From assembly GCA_963736175.1 (NCBI GenBank), contig CAVTNU010000036.1, forward strand, positions 1 through 64,000: a stretch of DNA of 64,000 bases, given 5' to 3'. The translations under genes and the position numbers were made by a program. Positions 8,064-16,170 of this stretch are shown in pieces. The notes under the pieces are model-generated. The model made no database searches, was not told where the DNA came from, and was given only the letters and a program-made list of their open reading frames with translations. Numbering within the stretch: position 1 is the stretch's first letter; each line of letters begins with the position of its first letter. This stretch comes from Rhodoblastus sp963736175 (GTDB lineage: Bacteria > Pseudomonadota > Alphaproteobacteria > Rhizobiales > Beijerinckiaceae).

Positions 8064-9187
8064 CGTGAGGCCGGCTTTCTGAGCAATATCTCGATCCGAC
8101 GATTGGCGGCGGCGTCGGGATCGTCCTTCACCTTAAGCTTTTTGTCGGCGTAGCCTTCGACATGATCGATCCGCTGCTCGCTCAGACCACCGCGCAAAAG
8201 CATGTAAAGCGCCATTTGCGCGCGCTGCGACGACAACCGCCAGTTTTCGAAATTGCCTGATTTATATGCGCGCCCGTCGGTGTGGCCTCGCAGCACGATC
8301 TGTCCCGGACGGTCCTTCAGGCTTTGCGCGATCTTGTCCATGATGCGCACCAATTTTGCATTGGGCTCAGCCGAGCCAAGCGCGAACATGCCAAAGTTCA
8401 ACTCATCCGTCAGGCTAATGAGCAAGCCCTCGTCCGTCGCGGCGACCTCCAGATGAGGCGCGTTCTTTCCCGCTTCCACGCTGATCGCCTTGGCGATATC
8501 GCGCTGCAAATCCTCCGCGACGCGCGGCATATCTGCGGCGTTCGCCACGTTCGCGCTTTCGTTCGCCAAAGCGGCGTCGGCGTGCGGTTCGGACGGCGCA
8601 TTCGGATTTTGTTCTTCCGGCGGGTTGGCGGTCGCCGGCGCTTGCGGCATGAACGGATCGCGGAAAAATTCGTTGGTCAAGCCGTCCTTGCCGGACGCCG
8701 GATTGCGCGGCTCAACCTTTCCGGCAATCTGCTCGAGCGCGGCCATCGGTTCGTGCATCAGACGCTCTTCGCTCACCGCCCTCGTCTCCTTGCCCTTGAC
8801 GCCCTCATCGGCCGATCTGACCTCCGGCGCCTTGGCCTTGCTTTCAGGCGCCTTCGTCGCGCCTTCCGAACTTGTCAGCGTCGCCACGCCGCCATTGTCC
8901 TTGACTTCCTTTTCCTTCGGATCTGCGGTTTCACCCGATTTTTCATTCGACTCGCGAATGCCGCGTTTGGCCTTGGAGAAATCTTCCATCTTCACCGGGT
9001 TGAAATAGCGCGCGATGATCGTTTGCGTTTCCTTGCTGGTGGAATTGATGATCCACAGGACGAGAAAAAACGCCATCATCGCCGTAACGAAATCGGCGTA
9101 GGCGATTTTCCACGCGCCGCCGTGGTGCTCCTCTTCCGTCTCGGCACGGCGACGAACAATGATGATTTCGGCGTGTTTGTCGTCCAT
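8060..9187 (-). CDS. motB: Flagellar stator protein MotB
   Basis: 375 residues. A short cytoplasmic tail is followed by one membrane helix (about 30-48) with D32 in YADFVTAMMAFF, the proton-carrying aspartate. A long Pro/Ala/Glu-rich linker (about 60-240), typical of rhizobial MotB, precedes the C-terminal OmpA-like peptidoglycan-binding domain with RGHTDGRAYKSGNFENWRLS. MotB anchors the stator to the cell wall and with MotA conducts protons. motA is far away at 31333 on the other strand. Confidence 0.92.
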   Translation of the reverse strand: MDDKHAEIIIVRRRAETEEEHHGGAWKIAYADFVTAMMAFFLVLWIINSTSKETQTIIARYFNPVKMEDFSKAKRGIRESNEKSGETADPKEKEVKDNGGVATLTSSEGATKAPESKAKAPEVRSADEGVKGKETRAVSEERLMHEPMAALEQIAGKVEPRNPASGKDGLTNEFFRDPFMPQAPATANPPEEQNPNAPSEPHADAALANESANVANAADMPRVAEDLQRDIAKAISVEAGKNAPHLEVAATDEGLLISLTDELNFGMFALGSAEPNAKLVRIMDKIAQSLKDRPGQIVLRGHTDGRAYKSGNFENWRLSSQRAQMALYMLLRGGLSEQRIDHVEGYADKKLKVKDDPDAAANRRIEILLRKPASR

Positions 9188-9194
9188 TGGATCG

Positions 9195-9887
9195 CTAGCC
9201 TGGCAAGTTTTGCAGCGCCTGCATCCAGGCGCCGAGTTGCGTTTCGATTGTTGTATGATCGGCGCGCACGATCACGTCGAATCCCTCGCTTGGCGTATAT
9301 TCGATCGCGACGCCGACGCTCGAAAGTTTGCCGCGCAATGCGTCCAGCAAGTTCTGCGGGCCGGTGATCTGGAACATGCAGTCGCTCTTGCGCGCCAGCA
9401 GTTCATTGAGATTGGCGGTCAATGCGTCGGTGATTTTGTTGATGATTTGGCCGATGAGAAATGGCTTGAGGATGTTGACGATCGCAAGCGCGGCCTCCTT
9501 CTCGAATTCGGCCAGACCGGACGAAATCGCGGTTGAGATCGCCGCTGATTGCTGCTCAACCCATTCGATTTTTTGGCGCTCCAACTCTTCGCGCAACCGG
9601 TCGCGCTCTTCAGCGAGCGCTGCGTCCTGCTCGCGCGCGCAGGCGGCATGCCCTTCCTGATAGCCGGCGGCGCGGGCTTCCTCGATGCGGCGCGAAGTTT
9701 CGGGACGCGCCGGTTCCAGGCGCGAAGCGCTGTTGCGCGAAGCGAACGCAGGCGAAACGGTAGCGGCGGCGGACTGCGAAGACGAAGCGTTATTGCGCGC
9801 CAGGAAAAGATTGGCGCGTTCACGCGGCGCGACAGGTTCGCCATTGGAGAGCCGTTTCAGATATTGTTCAATCGGAATCGGCTTCAT
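9195..9887 (-). CDS. FliH-like flagellar export ATPase regulator
   Basis: 230 residues starting MKPIPIEQYL, an ATG that overlaps the fliF stop (ATGA) with GGAG about 7 nt upstream. An in-frame start 8 codons earlier is less likely. Domain order fits FliH: a variable N-terminus, a coiled-coil Glu/Arg/Ala segment (about 70-120) with AAGYQEGHAA, and an alpha/beta C-terminal part. FliH binds and restrains the ATPase FliI and docks it to the C-ring. Sequence identity to classical FliH looks low, so the name rests on position between fliF and motB and on architecture. Confidence 0.6.
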   Translation of the reverse strand: MKPIPIEQYLKRLSNGEPVAPRERANLFLARNNASSSQSAAATVSPAFASRNSASRLEPARPETSRRIEEARAAGYQEGHAACAREQDAALAEERDRLREELERQKIEWVEQQSAAISTAISSGLAEFEKEAALAIVNILKPFLIGQIINKITDALTANLNELLARKSDCMFQITGPQNLLDALRGKLSSVGVAIEYTPSEGFDVIVRADHTTIETQLGAWMQALQNLPG

Positions 9888-11527
9888 ACCCGCTCTCCGT
9901 GACGAATCCATTGTTTCAATATGGCGACGGCTTGATCTTCATCCGCTTCAACCATTTGTTCGAGACGTTGCTGCGGCGCGTTGACCCGCTTGGCGACGGC
10001 TTCATCGGCAAGGTTCGGAGCAGCATGGCCAACGTCGGCAAGCAGGACCGGCTCCTCCCCCCGCAGCGCCATGGCGACGGCGCCGCCCCCCGGTTGCGCC
10101 AACGCCGGCGCGCCGCCGGCCATCGGCAGCTCGAGCAGAGCCCGCGTGGCGGGGCGCAGACCGAACCAGATCAGCAAGAACGCTACGCCAAGCGCCGCAG
10201 CCGCGCTGATGATCGCGCCGGACTGGCGCATCAAGGCTTCGACGATCGACGGCGAAGGTATCGGCTCAAGCTCGCGGCCCGAATCGATAAACTCTACCGC
10301 CGCCACCTTGATCGTATCGCCGCGATCCTTGCGCAGGCCGGCGGCTGTGGAGACAAGTTGCTCGATCTCCGCCATGCGCGCGGCGATCGTCTCGGGGTTG
10401 GCCTTATCGCCGAGCGTGGCGGCGACGCCCGCCTTGTTGACGAGAACGGCGACCGAAAGATTTTCAACTTCGAAACCGGCGCTTTTGGTGGAAATCGTTT
10501 TGGAGGACAACTCGTAATTGGTCAGTTCCTCCTTTTTCAGATTTTCTTCATTGGCCTGCTTGCCGGAGCCGTTGGCGCCGCTGCTTTGCGGAATATTGCG
10601 TTCGGCCGAAGTCGGCGTTTGCGACGACGTATTTTGCGAGGACTGCGTTTCCTTGATAACGCGCACCGAGCGTTCAACGCGCGACTCCGGGTCGAAGATC
10701 GTCTGCGTCGTTTCCTTCTTATCCGTGTTCAGACGCGCGGCGACGCTGATCTGGAAATTGCGCAGGCTGAGATACGGCGCGAGCGTCTTGCGGATATTGT
10801 TCTGAATCTCTTGCGTCAGGCTTTTTTCGAGCGTGAGCATTTTATTCGGGCCGGAATCGGCGCCCTCCGAACCGGAAGCGAGCAATTGGCCGTCAACATT
10901 GAGAACGGTGACTTCGTCGATTGTCATGCCAGGAATGGCCGCCGCGACAAGATGGCGCACGGCTTGGGCGATCTGCGCGTCGTCGGCGGATTCTGTGCGC
11001 AAAACGACCGAGGCCGAGGGCGATTGGCGCGCGCGGCGGAACGAACCTTCGTCCGGCATGACGATGTGAACGCGCGCCGCTTTGACGCCGCGCATGGTCT
11101 GGACGGTGCGCGCCAGTTCGCCCTCCATCGCGCGAACCTTGGTAATTTCCTGCATGAAGGACGTCAGGCCGAGTGAGCCCATCTTGTCGAACAATTCGTA
11201 CCCGGAGCCGCCGGCGTGCGGGAGTCCCTTTTCCGCCAGCAGCATGCGCGCATGCGCCGTATCGCCGTATGAAACCAGAACCGACGTCCCGTCCGGGCTG
11301 ATATCGAAATTGACGCCCGCCTCTTTCAGGGCCGAACCGATTCGCGATACATCCTGCTTGTCGAGGCCGGCATAGAGCACCTCGTTGGTCGGGCGGCTGA
11401 GATAATAGCCCGCGACGCCCGTCACGGCGAACACGCTCAGACCGATAAACGCCAACAACGCCAGTCTCTTGGACCCGAGCGCTAATAGGTTCGCCCAAAG
11501 GCGCTCGGCTTGTTCAGCAAAATTCAT
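9884..11527 (-). CDS. fliF: Flagellar MS-ring protein FliF
   Basis: 547 residues from the ATG giving MNFAEQAERLWANL. An upstream in-frame start would add 17 Arg-rich residues of shadow-like sequence. The first membrane helix is at about 25-45, the ring-building motif domain follows with SFMQEITKVRAMEGELARTV and AARVHIVMPDEGSFRR, then a long periplasmic region with a Ser/Gln/Asn-rich stretch, a second membrane helix at about 430-450, and a C-terminal FliG-binding tail ending ILKQWIRHGERV. FliF is the first structural element of the basal body. It heads the fliF-fliH-motB-motC-fliK run. Confidence 0.92.
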   Translation of the reverse strand: MNFAEQAERLWANLLALGSKRLALLAFIGLSVFAVTGVAGYYLSRPTNEVLYAGLDKQDVSRIGSALKEAGVNFDISPDGTSVLVSYGDTAHARMLLAEKGLPHAGGSGYELFDKMGSLGLTSFMQEITKVRAMEGELARTVQTMRGVKAARVHIVMPDEGSFRRARQSPSASVVLRTESADDAQIAQAVRHLVAAAIPGMTIDEVTVLNVDGQLLASGSEGADSGPNKMLTLEKSLTQEIQNNIRKTLAPYLSLRNFQISVAARLNTDKKETTQTIFDPESRVERSVRVIKETQSSQNTSSQTPTSAERNIPQSSGANGSGKQANEENLKKEELTNYELSSKTISTKSAGFEVENLSVAVLVNKAGVAATLGDKANPETIAARMAEIEQLVSTAAGLRKDRGDTIKVAAVEFIDSGRELEPIPSPSIVEALMRQSGAIISAAAALGVAFLLIWFGLRPATRALLELPMAGGAPALAQPGGGAVAMALRGEEPVLLADVGHAAPNLADEAVAKRVNAPQQRLEQMVEADEDQAVAILKQWIRHGERV

Positions 11528-11668
11528 TCCCGTACCCAGACGTCTTGCCGCTTTTCGATAACGCCGCGTCCAACGCATGGACGGCGTTCATAGGCACAGC
11601 ATCGACGGGCAAGCTTGCGCGGGGGTTGTTTGCGCTGCGCCAAGGGCGGCGTTTGGCAAAGAATAAAC

Positions 11669-11683
11669 TTAAGAAATCATTAG
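11669..11683. promoter_or_regulatory. CtrA-like box upstream of fliF (one mismatch)
   Basis: TTAA, seven bases (gaaatca), TTAG, about 140 bp upstream of the fliF start. It has one mismatch to the full CtrA motif. In Caulobacter the fliF promoter is directly CtrA-controlled, which makes the position suggestive. Confidence 0.3.
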
Positions 11684-11739
11684 TTTTTATTACCGAAACG
11701 TTAATGGTGGCGCAATTGTCGGACGCTAATTGCGGCGCG

Positions 11740-11778
11740 CCAAAGAAAATGGCCGCGTCTCTCGCGAGACGCGGCCAT
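11740..11778 (-). terminator. Intrinsic terminator of the flagellin gene
   Basis: A perfect 13-bp inverted repeat (ATGGCCGCGTCTC, 4-base loop) at 11749-11778, followed on the minus strand by TTTCTTTG. It lies 22 bp after the flagellin stop, the right place and orientation for a strong rho-independent terminator. Confidence 0.85.
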
Positions 11779-11800
11779 CCAATATCAATTCGGGAAGCTA

Positions 11801-12730
11801 TTACTGGAACAGCTTGAGGATCATCTGGCTCGACTGGTTGGCGATCGACAGAGACTGAACGCCAAGCTGCTGCTGGGTCTGCAGAGCTTGCAGGCGGGTC
11901 GACACCTGGTTCATGTCGGCGTCAACAAGAGCGCCCACGCCGTTGGTGAGGTTCGTCTGCATGGAGGAGACGAAGTTCATCTGCGTCGTGACCTCGTTGG
12001 AGATTGAACCGACGGTGGCGGCCGAGGTTTCCATGTTCGAGATGATGTTGTTGACGTCAGACAACATCTTGTTGAGATCCGCCTGGGTCGTGGTCGAGGT
12101 GACGGACACGCCCGCCGAGCCCAACACGGAGTAGCCGTTCGTGCCGGCCGTGGCGAGAACGCCGCCGGAAACGGTCGAAGCGGTGGTGTTCGTGCCGCCG
12201 CTGGTGTCAAACAGCTGAATGTTGGTCGAGCTCAGCGTTTCGGTCTGCGCGGAGACGCCGCCCGAATTGGTGTAGGAGGTGGCGATGCTGACGCTGTTGA
12301 CGTCGGCGCCATTCTGGGAGTTGCCGTTCAGCCAGTTCTGGCCGTTGAACGTCGCCGAATTGCCGATGTTGACCAGCAGGTTCTGCTGGTTGGTGATGTC
12401 GGCGCCGATCTGGGTCAGGTTAGCGCCCGAGCTCTGCGCCTCGACCAGATCGTTCTTGATGTTGTTGACGACCGAGATCGACTGGTTGATGGCGGAGGTG
12501 AAGGTGTTCAGCATCTGGGCGCTGACCTTCAAGGAAGAAGCAACCGAGCTCAACGCTCCGTTGTCCGAGCTCATCGTCTGCGCGATCGACCAATAGGAGG
12601 AGTTGTCCGAAGCGTTCGCGACGGCGAGGCCGGTCGACAACTGGCTCTGCGTCTGCGTCAGCGACTGCTGCGTCAAGGTCAGATTCTGCAGCGCGGTCAA
12701 GGCGGACGAGTTAGTGAGAAGATAAGACAT
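11801..12730 (-). CDS. fliC: Flagellin
   Basis: 309 residues. The conserved N-terminal D0/D1 helices run from SSALTALQNLTLTQQSL through QLSTGLAVANASDNSSYW. The central domain is short and Ser/Thr/Gly/Asn-rich. The C-terminal helix ends SIANQSSQMILKLFQ. Flagellin polymerises into the filament after export. Codon use looks strongly biased (mostly C/G-ending Leu, Val, Asn and Gln codons), as expected for an abundant protein. AAAGGA lies upstream of the ATG and a clear terminator lies downstream. It is the only flagellin in the window and is probably transcribed alone. Confidence 0.92.
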   Translation of the reverse strand: MSYLLTNSSALTALQNLTLTQQSLTQTQSQLSTGLAVANASDNSSYWSIAQTMSSDNGALSSVASSLKVSAQMLNTFTSAINQSISVVNNIKNDLVEAQSSGANLTQIGADITNQQNLLVNIGNSATFNGQNWLNGNSQNGADVNSVSIATSYTNSGGVSAQTETLSSTNIQLFDTSGGTNTTASTVSGGVLATAGTNGYSVLGSAGVSVTSTTTQADLNKMLSDVNNIISNMETSAATVGSISNEVTTQMNFVSSMQTNLTNGVGALVDADMNQVSTRLQALQTQQQLGVQSLSIANQSSQMILKLFQ

Positions 12731-13068
12731 GATACCCTGTTCCTTTGGGATGTGAAAACATGATCCTGGAACATCCCGGGCCTATTCCGGAACGGCGAGA
12801 ACGGCATCATGCCTTCGAACAGGAGCGATCTTGTTCAACCCACCGGCTTAAACGAACCCTAGCGGCGAAACATTTCCGAATGTTTAATCGCCTTAGCTGG
12901 GTTGCGGCGTGTTTAACGATTGATGATTTCGATGAAACATCAGACAAATCAGGACTTTTCGCCGATTTCCAACGAACAGTGCGGCTGCATCACACGCAAG
13001 CCGCGAAGAAAATTGCCACTTCTGATTGAAAAATTGTCGATCAACGACTCCAGCGCCCGGCGACCGGA
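12731..13068. other. Flagellin upstream region
   Basis: 338 bp without a convincing gene, between fliP and the flagellin gene. It holds the flagellin promoter, which I cannot place with certainty, and a perfect 7-bp dyad at 12868-12885. ORFs seen here on the plus strand run antisense into fliP and look like shadows. Confidence 0.55.
12868..12885. promoter_or_regulatory. Dyad upstream of flagellin (candidate operator)
   Basis: AAACATT, 4 bases, AATGTTT: a perfect inverted repeat about 140 bp upstream of the flagellin ATG. It is AT-rich and not followed by a T-tract, so it is more like a protein-binding site than a terminator. The binding protein is unknown. Confidence 0.35.
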
Positions 13069-13815
13069 TCAGGATACCGACCGCACGAGACTGCCGATCA
13101 GCATATTCCAGCCGTCAATCAGCACGAAAAACATCAATTTCGCCGGCAGCGAGATGACCGAGGGCGGCAGCATCATCATGCCCATCGACATGGTCAACGT
13201 CGCCACGATCATGTCGATCACCAGGAACGGCAGGGCGATTAGAAAGCCCATTTCAAAACCGCGTCGCAATTCCGAAATCATGAATGACGGGATAAGAATG
13301 CGAAAATCGACGGTCGCGCGGTCCTGAACTGCAAACGCGCCGCGCGAAAGATCCTCGAACAGGGCAAGGTCCTTCTCGCGCACCTGCGCCAGCATGAACT
13401 GCCGAAACGGTTCGGCGACCTTCGGCAAAGCCTCCTGCTCCGACATCTGATTGTCCATCAGCGGTTTCAGACCGCCCTGCCAGGCCTTGTCGAAAGTCGG
13501 CGCCATGACGAACAACGTCATGAACAAGGACAGGCTGATCAGAACCAGATTGGCCGGCGTGCTTTGCAAGCCAAGGCCGGAACGCAAAAAGGACAGCGCG
13601 ATGACGAAACGCGTGAAGCTGGTGACCATGATGAGCAGGCCGGGCGCCACCGACAGGACGGTCAGCAGCAGCACGATCTGGACGATGCGGCCCGTTGCGG
13701 CGCCGCCGCCGCCCGTGGCGCTGTTGAGCGCGGCGCCGAGATCGACATTTTGCGCCAGCGCGCCGTCGGCGATGAAAAAGCTCAGAAAGAAAAGGGAGAG
13801 CGCAAGACGTCTCAT
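13069..13815 (-). CDS. fliP: Flagellar export gate protein FliP
   Basis: 248 residues with a signal-like N-terminus and four hydrophobic segments. It contains the family motifs TSFTRFVIALSFLRSGLG, FMTLFVMAPTFDKAW and FVLIDGWNMLIGSLVRS. FliP forms the core of the export gate with FliQ and FliR, which are not in the window. The start overlaps the fliL stop by ATGA, so the two are coupled. It is the last gene of the motE-flgH-fliL-fliP run. Confidence 0.95.
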   Translation of the reverse strand: MRRLALSLFFLSFFIADGALAQNVDLGAALNSATGGGGAATGRIVQIVLLLTVLSVAPGLLIMVTSFTRFVIALSFLRSGLGLQSTPANLVLISLSLFMTLFVMAPTFDKAWQGGLKPLMDNQMSEQEALPKVAEPFRQFMLAQVREKDLALFEDLSRGAFAVQDRATVDFRILIPSFMISELRRGFEMGFLIALPFLVIDMIVATLTMSMGMMMLPPSVISLPAKLMFFVLIDGWNMLIGSLVRSVS

Positions 13816-14315
13816 TGGATCACCAACGTTCGAACGAAAACTTCGCGCACCTTGCCTTCCGTGCGAATCGCCACTCTTTCGTTGAGATCCTGGCGCAGAT
13901 GTTGAAGCCCCGACGAACCCTGAATTTGCTCGAGCGTCAATGTGCGCAGGAAGGCGAGGAAATCGCCGGAAATTTGCGCGACCAGCGCCTCGGGATGGGG
14001 CATCGCCTTGCCGTCATAAAGAATCGAAGCTTCGAGTCTGATCCAAGTGTCGGCGGGCGAAGCCAGATTGGTGACGACAGGCGGCAGATCGAGCATGCTT
14101 TTGTCGCTCACCGGGTTCAATTTTTCCTCCCTGGCGCGCGCCTCGGCGTCCGCCGTGAGCTGGCGTTCGAGCACCGGCGTTATCCGCAAGCCATGCAAGG
14201 CCCCGACGCCGCCGGCGATGATCGTGGCGATAAGCAAAGCGAGCAAGGTCTGGCCGACGCTAACCCCGCCGCCTTTTCCCGCATCGGCTGCGCTCGTTGG
14301 TTTTTGCTCCGCCAT
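13812..14315 (-). CDS. fliL: Flagellar basal body-associated protein FliL
   Basis: 167 residues from the ATG giving MAEQKPTSAADAG, with AGGG about 9 nt upstream. An upstream in-frame start adds 46 shadow-like residues. One membrane helix lies at about residues 20-42. The periplasmic domain contains LPPVVTNLASPADTWIRLEA and a C-terminal SSGLQHLRQDLNERV region. FliL surrounds the stator units at the motor and stabilises them. About 98 bp separate it from flgH. Confidence 0.9.
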   Translation of the reverse strand: MAEQKPTSAADAGKGGGVSVGQTLLALLIATIIAGGVGALHGLRITPVLERQLTADAEARAREEKLNPVSDKSMLDLPPVVTNLASPADTWIRLEASILYDGKAMPHPEALVAQISGDFLAFLRTLTLEQIQGSSGLQHLRQDLNERVAIRTEGKVREVFVRTLVIQ

Positions 14316-14413
14316 TTCAGCGCCCTGAAGCCCGCCGCACGAAAAGTCGTCGACTTTTCCGTCTAGCCGCGGCTGTTGAAGAAATTCCCGACCGTTCCGC
14401 CGCCGTCCACAAA

Positions 14414-15121
14414 TCAGATCGGCTTGTAGGTATCGATCAGCTGCTGCAGCCAATTGGGCTGCTGGACATCGCTGATGCGCCCCTTGCCGCCATACGAAAT
14501 GCGAGCCTCGGCGATTTTCTCATAGGAAATCGTATTGTCCTTGGCAATGTCGCGCGGCCGCACGATGCCGGCGATGTTGAGGACGCGCAATTCGAAATTG
14601 ACGCGAACCTCCTGCGTGCCGGAAATCAGCAAATTGCCGTTCGGCAATACGCGTGTGATGGTCGCGGCGACCGACAGTTGGATTTTTTCCGACCGATCGA
14701 TGCTGCCCGTTCCATTTGTCGAGCTCGCGGAATTTGCTCCGGCCTGACCCTTGATCGTGCCTGAGGCGTTGCCAATCGCCGTGTCCCAATTGTAACCGGT
14801 GCTTTCGTTGGCGGTGAGCGAGCGATCGGTTGTATTGCCGAAAGTCGCCTTGTCATTGATGGAAATTCGCACGGTCAACACGTCGCCGGCGCGCATGGCG
14901 CGCGGATCGGTGAAGAGATTAGCGGCGCCGTCGTCGAACAGCGAGGTCGAGTTGCGCCGAGCTGGCGCAACCGAACCAATAGCCAGATCCGGCTGCGTCG
15001 TCAGGCCGCTGCCGACAGCCGACATCGAAGGCTCCCTGCCAAAATCCTTCATGCCTCCGCAACCCGAAAGACCCAGCGCCAGCGCGCAGATCACAAGCCC
15101 ATCAGTTCCTGCTATTCTCAT
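14414..15121 (-). CDS. flgH: Flagellar L-ring lipoprotein FlgH
   Basis: 235 residues. A lipoprotein signal has the lipobox LSGC with the lipidated cysteine at residue 21. The L-ring domain includes NLFTDPRAMRAGDVLTVRI, RVLPNGNLLISGTQEVRVN and NIAGIVRPRDI. FlgH forms the outer-membrane bushing around the rod. The start overlaps the motE stop by ATGA. Confidence 0.95.
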   Translation of the reverse strand: MRIAGTDGLVICALALGLSGCGGMKDFGREPSMSAVGSGLTTQPDLAIGSVAPARRNSTSLFDDGAANLFTDPRAMRAGDVLTVRISINDKATFGNTTDRSLTANESTGYNWDTAIGNASGTIKGQAGANSASSTNGTGSIDRSEKIQLSVAATITRVLPNGNLLISGTQEVRVNFELRVLNIAGIVRPRDIAKDNTISYEKIAEARISYGGKGRISDVQQPNWLQQLIDTYKPI

Positions 15122-15927
15122 GATTTTCCGTCTTCCTCGGAGCGCCCGCCGTTCGACATCAGATCGGTCAGCTTGGCTGCGCGCGTCGGCTCCATTTCGT
15201 TGAGGATCGTGCTCGCGGTGCGCGGATTCAGCTTGGTCAGCAGGGCGGCCGCGGTGGAATCGTCCATCACCTGGATTTGCGCAGAAGCCGATTCCGGCTT
15301 CATGCGCGTATAAATGGCGACAATCGTGTCATCAGCCTTTTTCAGGAACGCTTCGCGTTTGGCGACCCAGACGTTGAGCTCCGCGGTTTTCGCCGTCAAT
15401 TCGTCGGTTTTCGTCTTCAGTTCCTGCTCGAGGACGGCAATGCGCTTGCTTTCCCACGCCAGCCGCGCGTCAGCCGCCGAAGCCGAAACGTTTGTGCAAA
15501 ACTGCTTCACGCCGCTATTATCCACGTCGCCCGCCCCGCCATGCGCCGACGGCGCGCCCTTGGGCGCTTCGATAATCTTGGCCGCCTCTTGCGGCCGCGC
15601 CGATTCAGGCTGTTTGGCCACTTCTTGCGGCTTGGCGGCGGCCGGCGATTCGCCCGCGGCGCGCGCCTTGTCGGCGCGCTCTTCGGGCGGCGGCTCGCGT
15701 TGTTTCGACGCAGCGTTGGTGGAGACCGCCATCGAATCAATTAAAATGTCGACGCCTCGGCGAGCGCGGTGAGCGCGCAAGCCTTTGACGATGACGCCGG
15801 CATGGCGCGCCTTGTAAGCGCCGGAATTGCGCGGTGCGTTTTCGTTGGCGCCGGCGGGCCCTGAAACAGCCAGCCACAGCGCGGCGATGCACGCAAGAAG
15901 GCCGGATTTTTTGCTTAATCGCCGCAT
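15118..15927 (-). CDS. motE: MotE-like periplasmic flagellar motor chaperone
   Basis: 269 residues with an N-terminal signal peptide, a long Pro/Ala/Glu-rich central region (about 75-130), a coiled coil (about 150-195, with LEQELKTKTDELTAKTAELN) and a C-terminal MgtE-N-like helical domain with MDDSTAAALLTKLNPRTAST. This matches rhizobial MotE, the periplasmic chaperone that folds and stabilises MotC. Genes for both proteins are in this window but in separate operons. It is coupled to flgH by a 4-bp overlap. Confidence 0.8.
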   Translation of the reverse strand: MRRLSKKSGLLACIAALWLAVSGPAGANENAPRNSGAYKARHAGVIVKGLRAHRARRGVDILIDSMAVSTNAASKQREPPPEERADKARAAGESPAAAKPQEVAKQPESARPQEAAKIIEAPKGAPSAHGGAGDVDNSGVKQFCTNVSASAADARLAWESKRIAVLEQELKTKTDELTAKTAELNVWVAKREAFLKKADDTIVAIYTRMKPESASAQIQVMDDSTAAALLTKLNPRTASTILNEMEPTRAAKLTDLMSNGGRSEEDGKS

Positions 15928-16118
15928 TTGCCCGAGATCAACCCTGCTTGGTCACGACATCGAAAGCTCAACGCCATCGCCCGTTTCGAACGACAATCTG
16001 CACCGGCAAACTTGTGCGGCGCTGACGAACGGTCGCGCGAACCGCCAACATGAGGAAAGCCCTTGCCGACGCCATGTATGTCGCGCGCCCGTCGATCCTG
16101 CGGATCGGACAAAATGAA

Positions 16119-16151
16119 AGCGCCGCGCGATTCGTCGAACCGTGCGGCGCT
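16119..16151 (-). terminator. Candidate terminator after flgI
   Basis: An 8-bp inverted repeat (AGCGCCGC and GCGGCGCT) around a 17-base loop, followed on the minus strand by TTTCATTTTG. It lies 20 bp after the flgI stop and would separate the flgBC-fliE-flgGAI operon from motE. The large loop lowers confidence. Confidence 0.45.
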
Positions 16152-16170
16152 CGCGAATTTTAGGACTGAA

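Noticed and set aside
8282..9367. 361-codon open frame antisense to motB
   Set aside because: Highly Arg-rich and in the mirror frame of a clear motB; not a gene.
15915..16112. 65-codon minus-strand frame upstream of motE
   Set aside because: No ribosome site, overlaps the motE start, and composition looks non-coding.
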